Origin: Zygnema cylindricum | Taxonomy: Eukaryota; Streptophyta; Zygnematophyceae; Zygnematales; Zygnemataceae | Direction of reading: 5' to 3' | DNA: 64,000 bases | Assembly: GCA_037447655.1 (NCBI GenBank) | Contig: JBBHKE010001659.1 | Coordinates: forward strand, 62,001 to 126,000 | In this document: piece after piece, positions 24,101 to 35,694 of the stretch | How the letters are laid out: each line of letters starts with the position of its first letter | Numbering within the stretch: position 1 is the first letter of the stretch | Notes under the pieces: model-generated | Database searches by the model: none | What the model was told of the DNA's origin: nothing | Seen by the model: the letters and a program-made list of their open reading frames with translations, nothing else | Program-made: the position numbers and the translations under genes

Positions 24101-27100
24101 AGCTACTTTGTTTTCATCCGCTCCTGGGATGTTTGTCAGTTTTTGCCTGTCTTAGCTGTTAAGGAGATATAAGCGTGTTGGAAAAATTTTGAGACGTGGC
24201 TTTGAAGCTTGAGGTTTTGCAATGGGTCTGGTGAAGCTGTCGGACATGGAGATGTAATTATGTTTTGGCATTAGTGTGAATCTTTATATCCGTTGCTGTC
24301 TCCTTTAAAGCTTCTTTTGTTTTTTTTAAACAGGGCCTGTCAATGTTTCTTGAACATACTCCCATAGGTTGTTTCAGCTCTAACTGACGTGTGACATTAT
24401 GTTTTCAGATTTTAGAGGCTTCAACTTTTTTTTCTGTTTGTATATGAGTCCTAGGTAATATCTCATGTAGATGTACTTTTGAAATAAAGCAGATTCACAG
24501 CTTGAAATCAAGGTGTTTTAGTAACCTCCTTCTACGTCTGTGTGTATTTTACCAGAAAATCCTTTCATTTACACCTATTCTGTACATTGAGTTCCATTGG
24601 TGCCATACCTCACTGTTCTGTTCTGTTCGATGCAGGTTGTTGGAATTTCTGTCTTTTCTTACGCCTATGTTAGTACCATCCCATCTTGGGTAAATGAGAA
24701 GCAACCTGGTGTGAATGTAAACCGTGTGGTGTGGCTGCCATCACTTGCAGCTATATCTCTCAACATCTTGCTGGGTGAGTGTCTTGTTATCTTTTATTTT
24801 TCCAACGTTCTTCTTTCCTTTGTCACTAAATGTCCTCTACCCAGGATGATTGTATATTTAGCAGTGAAGCATCCAGTGAAGTATCCTTTTGGAACTGTCG
24901 ATATTTGTTGAGGGAACATTTTTCTTTGCATGCCCAACTTTGTTTGTTGATTGTTGCTCAAAACACAAAATATGGGCCATGAGTTTTTTTTTTTTGCAGT
25001 CGTGGTGATTATTTTCCTTTTCACGAGTAAAAATATTATTATTGTTTGATATTTATTTTCACATGCAGCTTTTTTGGGCGCCTGGACCTTCAATCTTTTG
25101 GATAAATCTGGACATCCATTGGAAGGAACCGAGAACATTCTTAATGTTTTGGTGGCCAGAGCTGCGAGGGACACATCCTGTCACTTTGGAGAGGTTACTT
25201 TCCGGCCAAAATCTTTCCTTTGATTCATGTCACAGTCTATTTGTCAAACTCTTTAAGTTTGATGACTCTGTCTAAGTTTTCTTAGCATTGGAGCAGGTTG
25301 CTTAGGCGAGTTTCTTTCTTTATCTCATGCGATTGAAGCTGTATTTTTTGTGTGATAATTTCATTCATTATTAGAGCTGCTGAGTTTTAAGACATCTTTT
25401 CTTAATCCCCATCACAGCACTAATTGTACGCATTAATCTGACATCGTTCAACCTGAGTTTCAGTTATACGATATCTTCACAAATTTTCTTTATTGAAAAC
25501 AAGATGCCTCCATTAATATTTGCCCAGATTTGTTCACCAATAGACTTAATGTGTATATTACCTGCAGAACAGTCTCTTTTGTTGCATATATAGCGTGCAC
25601 CATAATTAGCCTAAACTCCCCTACTGTTTAACTGTAATGAATGATGACAGAAATGACTTGAAGAATTATTATTTATGACTTTAAACACGTTACTGACGTA
25701 ACGCTCACGATCAGAAAACATCATCCATGAAATTGTATGGATCCGTGTTGGGATTTTTCAAACGAACATGCAAATAAAGTCCACAATAATTACTGTGATC
25801 AGATTAGTAAACATCCGTGCTTGTTTTATACAGTGCACGATTCTCACACCTTTTACGGAATCTAATCGAATTAAACACCCCTCATGTCCAGGTGCCTTTT
25901 GCAGTGGAAGTTTCGGCTTATTTGTGGGGACTATTGGGGTACTTGCCGGGAATCCCTGTCCTCTCCATAATGGTTCGCTACAACTTGATGAATGGAGGAT
26001 TCCTCTCACCTCCAACTGCATTTTTTTCTGGAGTTGTGGCCCCGTGGCTGGTTACAGCTTTTTTCTATCAGGCAGAGGTAAAATTTGAGCTGTTTCTTTT
26101 TTCGTTTTTTTACAATATTTTTTTGTTCTACTTCAACTCAGTCTTCCGTTCTCTAATGGAGGGACTAACTTGCAGCTTGCGGTCTTGCGGCTAACTTGCG
26201 GTTGGTCGGTCAGTCGGTCTGTCGGTCAGTCAGTCTCAGTTACGATCTCAATCTAGAAAGGTAGACCCAGTACAATTCTGATTTCGGAAAACCTACTGCG
26301 TGTCTATATTGATGATCGTAATGCTCAGCTGCATTTCTGGCCACATTATTATGCATAGCGTTTCATTACAGTGGGCTTTTTTCGATAATCACTAAGGGGT
26401 TTCATTTTGGGTCATGGACAACCAATTATCAGGCCAATATCGTTGCCAGACTTTTATTTGCTGGTATAGAACAATATATCATGAATGAGGAAGTGTATTT
26501 ACTGCAGGTTCCGTTAATGATTTGGAAAATGCGAACAGGAAAAAGGGTTATACTGCACTGGATCATATCATTGGAAATGCTCCGGTATATATGAATAGCT
26601 ATCAAGACTTGGGCCCATTCTCTAGGAACAATTATCGTTATTGGCAGTTGGTGTGGTATGTTGCGATGGGAATTGGATCCGGTCTATTTTCTCATATGGA
26701 AAAAGAGAAAGAAATAGCATTGGTTTCGTTAAGCCATCCAAAATCCAGCTGTTAAAATGATGTATTAACCAAAAGCCATCTCAAATCTGGCCGTTAAAAT
26801 CATGTATTAACTATACGCGATCTAAAACCGAATGTTAAAATGATGTATTAACCGCATCTCAAGTCCTACTGTTCATGAAGTGCAGATGCTCCTGCAGTTT
26901 TGCAACTGGATGGCCATCCTATTTCAAGGCTTTATCAACTTTGTTGTTCCTGCAATGCTCTACCGTGCAGCAATTTTGGCGTCTGAAGAACATGCAATTG
27001 AACCGGTTAAAGTAACTTTGCTAGAGAAAGATAGAAAACTTTTGTCTGTTCGGGCAATGGGACCACGACAAAGTGACAAGACTGTGTTGCAACGAAGACA

Positions 27101-27626
27101 AGATGTTGAGAATTATAGTGAGGAAAAAAAGGAGAATGAGTCCCTCTTAAACGCTGCAGCAACTATTTTGGAAGAAACAAGAGCGCCGAAAGTTGACATT
27201 GCGTTGACCGTGAAACTTGGTAGAGAAATGACAGTACATGATCCAGTTCAAAATGCTGGGAAGTTTCGACAACAAAACGGATCAGGTTTCACACAGATTG
27301 TGGAAAGAAAGATGGTAGGTGAATCTGGTGTTAGTGTTGAACTGGTACAATTGGTTGAAGAAGATGATGGGAGTGAAAAAAGTCGATCTCCGTTCGACGA
27401 ACCATCACAAAACTATCTCATTTCCAGGACAGACGATGCCGATACACCAGGCGATGCCGATACACCAGGCGATGACAGGGAAGTTGAGGAAGTTGTGAGT
27501 GCTCTACCGAAATGGTTTCCAGTTTCACCATCCGTATTCTCTTCGTGGATGGCCATTAGTCTTGGCTCATTGGTCTGTACAATAATTATCGATTCTTTTG
27601 TCCGTGCAGTGAAATCTTGGTTCTAG
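21120..27626 (+). CDS. AAAP-type transmembrane amino-acid transporter, nine visible exons
   Basis: A membrane permease expected to import amino acids with protons, based on the family. Exons joined in phase: 21120-21314, 21633-21882, 22153-22212, 22544-22701, 23848-24058, 24636-24774, 25069-25193, 25892-26077, 26886-27626 (stop). Family signatures are NITGPTMVVLPLLFQQAGW (first membrane segment), SSFAASMLCESMQRIPGN, SNIAAMIVSSQ, GFLSLQDNMWMQW, FSYAYVSTIPSWVNEKQPGV, FLGAWTFNLL, GIPVLSIMVRYNL and FCNWMAILFQGFINFVVPA. About 688 residues are visible. The N-terminal exon with the ATG is not found. The first listed exon is hydrophilic and less certain. Unusual: the last exon adds about 170 hydrophilic residues, including a DADTPGD repeat, then one more membrane segment (WMAISLGSLVCTIIIDSF) before the stop. 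Substrate is unknown. Confidence 0.85.
26729..26860 (+). repeat. Short minisatellite in the last transporter intron
   Basis: About three units of 41-42 bp, each containing GTTAAAATGATGTATTAAC or a close variant (26752, 26794, 26835). It ends about 25 bp before the acceptor of the last exon, so it may influence the branch-point region. Confidence 0.75.
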
Positions 27627-29463
27627 TTTTTAGCGTCACTATTGTGACATTATATTGATTTTTTTTTGTATAGCAATTTGTCCATTGTCGAGGCTTATCT
27701 TTTATCAGGTTGTTCTGTACCTGTTTCCCATATAGAGATCTTGTAGGAATTTTTGCACGGTTCAGAATTCAAGCACCTGGTGAGAACACAACAGTTCCCA
27801 CCAATTGTGAGCGTTTCTAATTTCGAAGCAAAGATGAAATTAAACACAAGTTTCCTCTTCTCCTGGACAGTGAAAGGTGAATATGCACGGTGGTGAAAAA
27901 GAAAGCAAGACGTCTGGCTACTGTTCTCTCCACATTGGTGGTCATTTACCTCGTTCACTATTTTGCAGAACAAACATCAATCCTATTTCTTGGTACTGTG
28001 AGAAGTCCGGCTGGGTTTTTATTTTTTTTTCGGTAGGCACTGCAGTATTATGGAAACTTTAGATGTATGACTGTTTCTCGCCTTACCAATCTTTGTAAAT
28101 TACTCCGCTTTGTTTCCCTACTGTTTGATAACCTACTATTCATTGGAGGAAGGAAGAAGGGAAGGAAGTATGTCTTTTTGATTTGGCATAACAGGTACTA
28201 TGACGCCTGGTAGATTTGAATATCTAGTGGATGTATGTACCCATTCAGTCAAGAGCTTGGATAGCTGTAGGGTTCCTGGTTACGTTAAAGATCAGATACA
28301 TATACTTGGGTATGTCATCAATGGTCATAATTCATTACCTTCAGCTCGCTTCTTCTGTATTCTTTTTGTATTGGGAAAATTTAGGGCCGGGTTTGTTTTT
28401 AGGCTTTTTTTAACTGTAAAGCACTGTTGCATGATGTGAGCTTTTGACATATGCTTTTTCCTCTCGGCTTCACCCTCACAAAGGTTTACCATCACATGCT
28501 TTTAATAAATTTTATGATTACTTCAGCACTCGAAGCTTTGAATTGAATATTTGATGAACCTTATTTAGTCTTTTGGGTAAAAGTTCATATGGATGTGTTG
28601 GCTGTAGGATTGTCAATGGCTGGATTATTTGACTGGGATACTTTACCATGTGATGTTATCATTCTGTTTTTGTACATCTTCTTGTATTGTATGATATTGT
28701 GTGCTTCACTCAAATTTCTTTATTATCATGGAGGCGACCTTTGGAGGTTGTGCGTAAAAGTAGAATTTTATAATTGCTTGCAAAAATCTATGTGGTCTAC
28801 TACTGTGGTTGTTGTTTGTTTTTGAATTTGTATTCAAGTAGCAATTGGTGCTTATGCCACATTGATGAATATTGTTTGTGCAACCTTGAGAACCAGTCTA
28901 ATGTTTTGAACCGAGATTATAGACTTTCCATACGAGGCAGATATTGGATATTGTTGCAAGGAATCTTAGTTTGTCAGCTCCAGTGAAACCGACTCATGAC
29001 AGTCACCTGTTCAGCTCAAAGCTGGTTCAATAACTGTTGTGTTAGGTTATGATTATTGAACTTTTGGCGATTAGGTTCTAAGAAATTTGAACTTCGCAAA
29101 ATGTTGTTTACTAAAAGCACAGGTTTGAAGCTTTCTTCTGTAGAGGGTCACACCGAGGTCATACAGTAAACTAACGTGTATTTTCCTATTTTCTTAGCTT
29201 CTGTTACAAAACAATGTCAGAAAAGGAATCAACTTGATTACACGGTATTTACGTAAGTTCGCAAGTGGTATCGTTAGTGACAGCGTTAGAGCAACAAGGC
29301 CGTTGATCTTCTTTTGTGAAAAAATGATGTAACATGTACGACTTGATAAAATTTTAATTTCTTTAAACAAGTGCAGCCGTCAACATGCTTCCTTATTAAA
29401 ACCTATCACAACTTGATGAGTGTGGTGAAAATGGTATGTTTAGGGTTCCAGCAAGCCTCTGGT
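27627..29463. other. Downstream of the transporter, no supported gene
   Basis: Likely includes the transporter 3' UTR, then AT-rich intergenic DNA. An AATAAA word at 28504 is the clearest polyadenylation-like site seen, but it is far from the stop. No exon with conserved peptide is visible on either strand. Confidence 0.5.
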
Positions 29464-29731
29464 CCTCCTGCACTACGCGACAGCTCCAACTTCCCGTAGC
29501 CATGTACCTCCGGATCTCCTATATTTCGTCTTTTCCTCCTACACTACGCGACAGCTCCTACTTCCCGTAGCCATGTACCTCCGGATCTCCTCTATTTCGT
29601 CTTTTCCTCCTGCACAACGCGACAGCTCCTACTTCCCGTAGCCATGTACCTCCAGATCTCCTCTATTTCAACTTTTCCTCTTGCACTACGCGACAGCTCC
29701 TACTTCTCGTAGCCATGTACCTCCGGATCTG
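29464..29731 (+). repeat. 71-bp 5' tandem repeats (about 3.8 units)
   Basis: Units start at 29464, 29535, 29606 and 29677. Each contains CACTACGCGACAGCTCC, then CCCGTAGCCATGTACCTCC and GGATCTCC. Placement just upstream of the coding region is like the promoter monomers of some LINE families. That they act as a promoter is inference. Confidence 0.85.
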
Positions 29732-29936
29732 GCCCGCGGCCGCTGCCAACAGCACTCACATCGGCGAAACCACAGGTGTGACCCCCCTAGGTCATCACTA
29801 GCTCCCCCGCCCTCCCCGTGAAATGCTTGATTCCCCATCCCCCCATATAGCGAGAACGCGCGCACACACACACATATACAATCACTTAGAAAAAAAGAAA
29901 AAATCAAACATACATTTCTTTACCCACTCCCCCCCT

Positions 29937-29981
<45 letters not shown>

Positions 29982-30194
29982 CTTATACCCCTTACACACC
30001 TAAAACCGATACTTGACCCTCTCTTTCACCCTCTCCTCCCCCCCCCCCTCCCCTTCTTTACCAGCATCAAACTTTATGTTATATTCAGGCCCACTACCAA
30101 TTTCCCCATCCATCCCACATGGTTTCTTTTCCTCTCCCACGCTTTCACTTCCTCTCACCCTCCCAATTCCCATGGCTTCTTTCACTTATTGACC

Positions 30195-33100
30195 ATGACC
30201 GGAAGCCCTTCTTATTCCCTTCTCCCTCTCCCACCTCCACCCAAGCCTCGTAAACCTTCTAGGCGGTTAGAATGTCCAGGGTGTCAAAACCTCTTTGTCG
30301 CTGGGGCCGGTATTTCCTTTCATACACGGAGTTGTCGGCCTTGTATCACCCTGGGCGGTCCTTTGTCTATCACCTCTCCTCAATCGTTGTCGACCACACT
30401 CCCGTCCGGCCCCACAGATGAGGATTGGAATTTCGTCCGTGAGTTGGATGTTTTGGGGGCTTACCATTTGGGAGCCCCCCGCCCGCGATTGTACACCCGT
30501 ATTCATATGGCCATCAGGTCAATAGTACAAGATGCCCTCCACCTCCCCTTGTCCCACATTTCTTCAAACCCGGCGGACATTGCTCCTTGGCACCTTCTCC
30601 TTATGTTCTCTCTCTGGGTGCTAGTCCTTCCAGGTCGTGGAGGGGGCAGTGGGGCTAGAGAAACTATGGCCCGTTGTCGCCGATTCCTTCGTTGTGACTG
30701 GAAGGCCCTCCACGCCGAGCATGAGGATCGGGTATCGGGCACCTCTTTCATACCACGTCGGCCACCTATGCCATCAGATGTCCCGACCTCTTATCGTCGA
30801 GCAATTCACTTAGGTCTTGTTGGTGAGCATTCTCCAGTGGTTCCGGCCCTACAACCATTCACCCCTGCCCACGGATCTATTTCCGCTATTGAGGTTCTTC
30901 GAGCTCTGCCCACGGATCTTCTTCCGCTATTGAGGTTCTTCGAGCTCTCCACCCCCTGCCCCTTCCCCTTTACCCCCTTCCATCCACGCCTTTGAGCCTT
31001 CTGAGAGTTTTACTTTGGATTGGGAGGTTTTCATTAAGGCTCTTAGCTCTTCTCCTTACCTTTCAGTGAGGGGCCCCTCTGGCACAGTGTATGAGTTGTT
31101 TCGCGATGTTTTACCCCTTGAATCAAGTGTCCGGGGGTTCGATGTGTTTTTTCGAGTATGTTCCCTTATTGTTAGTGGGGATGTTCCCCCTCGGATTTGT
31201 GATCTTCTCGCGGCGTCTCGCCTTGTGGCAGTCGCCAAACCTTATGGTGGGATCCGCCCTATCGCCGTGGGAGAGGTTTTATATAGATTGGTGGCTCGTG
31301 CGATATGTCTCCATCTCCAACCAGCTTTCCATGATTATTTTTCTCCTCATCAGTTTGGAGTGGCCACGAGAGGGGGTTGTGAGGCCGTGGTCCACGGGAT
31401 TCGGGCTTTGTTGGATGTACATCCGGATTGGTTGGTCCTTTAGGTCGACGTTTCCAATGCCTTTAATACGGTGGATCAGAACGTGATTTTTTCAGAGCTT
31501 ATGGCGGCTCCATCTCTGATTGTCCAATTATCCCCCTTTGTGAGGGCTTCTATCCTTTGACAAACAACCTTTCCTTCTCAGCCGATGGTGATCTCATTCC
31601 CCTCTCCTCTACTACTAGCACTCGCCAAGGCGACCCTCTCGGCGGACCTTTGTTCGCCCTCGCCCATTACCTGGCCCTCCATGCCTCCGCGGCCGCGTTC
31701 CCTTCTTGCCTTTTCCGTTCGGTCGCACATGATACGCACATTATTGGGCCCAGAGAACAAGTCATGTTGGCATATGATTTTTTCAAGGACCGTTTAGCCG
31801 AACTCAACCTTTCAGTCTAGCAGTCGAAGTGTGTTATTTGGTCTCCTCAGGATATTCCACTTTCGTTTACTCCCCCTCCTGGTTCCTTTCTCCCTCTGAT
31901 GGCATTCGGGTGTTTGGTTGCCCTCTTGGTTCGGATACTTTCGTGACCCAATTCCTTCATGATGCTTTACACACAGATCTTGCCCAAGTGGACGATCTTC
32001 CTCGCCTTCCCGATCTCCAAGTTGCTTAAGCTATGTTAACCAGGTGTTTTCCCCACCGCCATTGTTACCTTGCTCGTACTTCCCCTCCCACTCCGACATT
32101 TATCTCCTCTCTCTCGGTTTTTGACGATCGCCTTATAAACGTCCTCCACATTCTGTTAGGTCGTGGGGCATTTGATCGCGAGTCTGGGCCATCGGCCCGC
32201 ATTTGGGCATCCCTCCCTGTCTCTCTTGGGGGGGTCGGTCTATTATCCACTGCTCGTGTTGCTCCCGCTGTCTATTTGGGAAGTTGGTGTCTTATTGCCT
32301 CTACGATTGTTTCCCGTTTCTTGGTTGGGGAGAACCCCGTTCTAGCTACTGTTATCTCCTAGGTTTCATACGGTGTGTTCGCCTTCCAGCAATCTCTATT
32401 GGACCCGGCACGTTCTCTACCTCCCCGTGCCCTAGTGGATGTGCCAATTTTCTCCACCCTTGTTACAAAATTTGTTGAACGTGTCCAGGAAATCGATTTC
32501 TGATCGGGTTATCGCCGCCATTACATCGGACCTTCTCAAGGCGCTTCCCTCCGATTCTTCGCGTGCGCGTCTTCTCTCTTGTGGTGGACCTGGTTCTGGG
32601 CCTTGGCTTTTCGCCACACCTATTATGGCCACTCTCCGATTTTCACATGCTCAATTCACCACCGCCCTCCGATTTCGCCTTGGCCTCCCCCATCCTCTTT
32701 TACTAGGCTCTCTTGTTTGTGCATGTGGTCGTGTCTTGGGGCCCGATGGTGTCCATTTTCTTTGTCGCTCCCATGGGGGAGATTTGATCCAGGCGCATGA
32801 CACTATTTGCTACACCATTGCGACTATCGCTTCGGAAGGGGGCTTTTCCGTGCGTCGAGAGGTTTCTCATATCATTTTCTCGCGTCGGATTGATGTTGTT
32901 TTGCTTGATGGTGCCCGTCGCATCTTCGGTGATATTGTTGGCAAACACTACTTACTTCAACTACAGTCGTTGGTCAGGCGGCTCGACATGTTGGGGTGGT
33001 AGCTCGTGATGCCGCTAAGGCGAAGGAGCGTGATTATGCCCACAAGGACCATATGGATGACTTTATTCCGATGGCGGTCGAGGTCTTTGGTTGTTTGGGT

Positions 33101-33330
33101 GTTGCATTGGTCGAGTTTCTCCGTACTTGTGCTCGACGTGCTTTCGAGCGCCGAGGACCTGGGAGCCCTCCTCCTTCGGTCCTTACTTATTTTTATCGTC
33201 AGCGCTTATCGGTGGCTTTATAGCGAGTGTAGGCTTCTATTATCCTCCGATCGGCTGTTGGGGTTATGGATCGTCGCCGTGTTCTGGAACTCCCTCAGCG
33301 TGCCCCCCCAGGCTGGGGGGACTTACGGGG
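30195..33330 (+). pseudogene. Non-LTR retrotransposon ORF (zinc finger, RT, endonuclease-like C-terminus), broken
   Basis: ATG at 30195 begins MTGSPSYSLLP. A zinc-finger-like CPGC...SFHTRSC lies at 30271-30333. The reverse transcriptase spans about 31015-31820 (KPYGGIRPIAVGE, VSNAFNTVD, TRQGDPLGGPL; the catalytic YADD-like box is decayed to AHDT). The C-terminal part, 32600-33220, has a Cys/His cluster (CACG...DGVHFLC..HGG), then RRIDVVLL and KERDY...IPMAVEVFG. A 41-bp tandem duplication (30868-30948) shifts frame. Further stops occur at 31441, 31558, 31818, 32027, 32360 and 33000. The C-terminal order resembles the restriction-like endonuclease of R2-type elements, which is inference from motif order. 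Confidence 0.78.
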
Positions 33331-33445
33331 TTGCTTTTCGTAAATATTTAAATGATTTGGGGTTTGGGTTGTAGTTTTGGTTTTCTGAGTTGTCGTGCTT
33401 TTCATTTTGAGTTTGGGTGCTTTTATTTTCTTTGTTGATTGTTTT

Positions 33446-33468
33446 TTTTTTTTTTTTTTTTTTTTTTT
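33446..33468 (+). repeat. T homopolymer in the element's 3' UTR
   Basis: About 23 T in a row within the 3' UTR of the non-LTR element, absent from the other copy. It probably arose by slippage. Confidence 0.8.
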
Positions 33469-34024
33469 GAGTTCCCATCGCTCTATTTGTTTTTTTTTGT
33501 AGTTTTTCAGTTTTGGCCATGCCACCCCTTTTGTACCCTGGACTCAGATGGGTTACCATCGTGCTTTTTAATTTATCATGCTTTTACTATCACAACTTGG
33601 TCAGTATTGGTACTAATGACCAGGGCTGCAGCGCAATCCGACTTACGCGCAATCCGACTTATGACACTACTGTCTGTTATTATTACTGTGTATGATAGAG
33701 TTTTAATAGCCACTGCGTTTGCCCTTGATTTTGCTTCAAGGGCAGAAGCAGCTCCGAATTGCAAAAAAAAAATCCCTCGAGGAAAGCAAGTAAGAGCCTA
33801 AAAAGTAGTGACGCGTCCCAAACTGATTTTTTTTTTTATTCATGCGCTTCTCTGTACAAGACGATAGTTGTATAAAAAGTTGACAATCCAAAGGGCAGAG
33901 GCTGAAATCTTGCCAAAAAAAAAAAACGATATTCGACATTAGGGCTGGTTCTTGAACTTCAGAAAAGCCATCTACATTCCCTGTAGGCATATAAATTAAT
34001 ATCGGCAATTTTTTACTTCAAATT

Positions 34025-34585
34025 GGCGATTCAAAAAAAACTAATCGAACTGCTATATCGAGAGAGACCGACAGTCTCCTCAATATCCAGAACGGACGAT
34101 TCCGCTTTGATACGCTTCACTGCAACTCAAAACCTATCCACCTTTTCCACTTCTATGCAAATAGTTGTCCAGAAACCAATCTTCTTATCTGAAGGCTTCT
34201 CCTTGTGTTCACTTGCGTATTTATTTTGGCGTTTAGGAACAAAACCCTAGTTGACCAAACTGTTTGACTTATCGACAGCTCTTCGAAGTTGCGAAGACGC
34301 GGCATTGGCGCTTATAGCCTTATACCACTTGGCCCTTTCGGCTAGTTTTGGATTTTCGACATTAATTCACGCGTCCCTAGAGATTCGCAATGTCATACAT
34401 CGTACTTCAGTACGGCTCATCGCTATTGGAATCAATTTGAACGTACGGAAAGGCATTAATGCGTCAGTAGAGTAGTACGATACTGATTCAGAATGTGATC
34501 CGCGCCGGCTACGCTGTCGTAACTTTTCCACTTTTATCTTGATGTCTGAATTCCGTACGTTATTGTACTCACGGATTTTTGCCAC
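34025..34585 (-). pseudogene. Degenerate protein-like stretch, unrecognised
   Basis: Read on the minus strand in one frame from 34585 to 34025, the translation looks coding-like but is split by three stops (near 34367, 34248 and 34131). Peptides include MAKIREYNNVRNSDIKIKVE, MPFRTFKLIPIAMSRTEVR, NPKLAERAKWYKAISANAAS and DKKIGFWTTICIEVEKVDRF. The frame does not shift across the three stops, which suggests a decayed ORF rather than noise. I do not recognise the family. It could be a transposon-encoded protein or a dead host gene. Confidence 0.35.
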
Positions 34586-34830
34586 GCAAGCAGTCCACTG
34601 GCCTATGTGGCAATAAAGTTGACTGAAGGTGACTCCTCGAGTAGAGCCGTTGACAACTTCCCAGCCTCGCAGCCGTTTTCAAGGCGCCCGTTACGGGGAT
34701 TGCCCCCCACTCCGCGTCGGCTGGATTCCGTACGCGTTTCACTTGCAACTCTTTGTCAAGTTCTTCTAATTTAAATAAAACTAGTACTTTACATTCAATT
34801 TTTTGCTTCTGCAAATGTGGAAATTAGGTA

Positions 34831-35692
34831 CTAAGTCTTCCTGACGCTTGTTGGAAGGTGCGGTATTTCCAAAAGGAAAACATTCATTCTAACGTTCAAT
34901 TGCCAGTTGAGCATATAACGTGTGAGATTTCCTAGGTCTCTGCTATGCTCTTCAACTGATACCAATTCCCTTTTCCACTTTCACTTGCCGCTTTCCCTAC
35001 TTTCCCTCCTTCCTCTAACTTTTCGCGCCTACAGGTTCAACTGCAGGTAAATTGAAATCATTTCTGTCCTCTGTAGCGTTTTATTGTTTGTTTCTTGATG
35101 TGATGTCCGACTATATTTATATATATATAAATACTTTATATATATATGAACGCCTTTGCTACTCGTTTAACCTTCTCTCCTGCAGTTTTATCTTAGTGAA
35201 ACTAATTCATAATTTTCCAACTCAATAAGCTCTACAAGAAATACAAAATAGTCACATTACAGAAGTGTTCAATGACTGGAGTCGTTTCTGTCATCCATAT
35301 CAGCGACATTACTGATGATTGCCACCAAAATCCAAACTCCAAAATTATAATGGAATTTAAACTAAAAGTAACAGGCGTAGAACCAGTTCATATTCAAAGA
35401 GGCGCATGAGTCATTTTTGTAGACCTTTTGCAGGTTTTTGTTTCTTGTTTTTGATTTATTTTTTACTTATGTTTCTATCTGCTTTCGTTTTGTTTCTTTT
35501 TGTGTTTGATTTTGTCTTTTTTCCTGATTTCGATTTCGTTTTTGATTTTATTTTGTCCTTGTTTCAGTTTCTGTTTCGGTTTCTGTTTCTGTTCCAGTTT
35601 CTGTTTCAGTTTCAGTTCCAGTTTCATTTTTTTTTTCCTTTTTCGTTTTTGATTTTGATTTCGTTATTGTTCGTGTGTTTTCTATTTTCCAG
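34831..35692 (+). promoter_or_regulatory. Probable 5' UTR and leader intron of the LEA_2 gene
   Basis: A CT-rich stretch (34960-35040) ends in CTGCAG|GTAAAT, a donor at 35047. A strong acceptor with a long pyrimidine run, TTTTCCAG, lies at 35692, two bases before the ATG. This suggests a 5' UTR exon ending at 35046 and a leader intron of about 646 bp. The intron carries TTTCAG/TTTCTG-type repeats (35560-35630). A TATATATATAAATA run at about 35122 could alternatively be a promoter with a downstream start. Confidence 0.5.
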
Positions 35693-35694
35693 CC

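Larger units (their letters stand above)
29464..33569 (+). mobile_element. Degenerate non-LTR retrotransposon, copy 1
   Basis: Layout: 71-bp tandem repeats (29464-29731), a long C-rich tract (about 29937-29978), an ORF from about 30195 with zinc-finger-like motif, reverse transcriptase and C-terminal domain, and a 3' UTR ending ACCATCGTGCTTTTT at 33569. The same 3' UTR occurs at 61788-61872, and in reverse at 62055-62280 with another copy of the coding region. No LTRs and no poly(A) tail. The shared end is a short T run. Composition is pyrimidine-rich and much more C-rich than its surroundings. Confidence 0.82.

Noticed and set aside
26522-26755. Extra transporter exon (frame with NANRKKGYTALDHIIG)
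   Set aside because: Not membrane-like, lacks flanking splice sites in phase, and the neighbouring exons 26077 and 26886 join directly in phase.
29823-30194. N-terminal poly-proline extension of the non-LTR ORF
   Set aside because: It is produced by the C homopolymer in the 5' UTR; the ATG at 30195 is a more plausible start.
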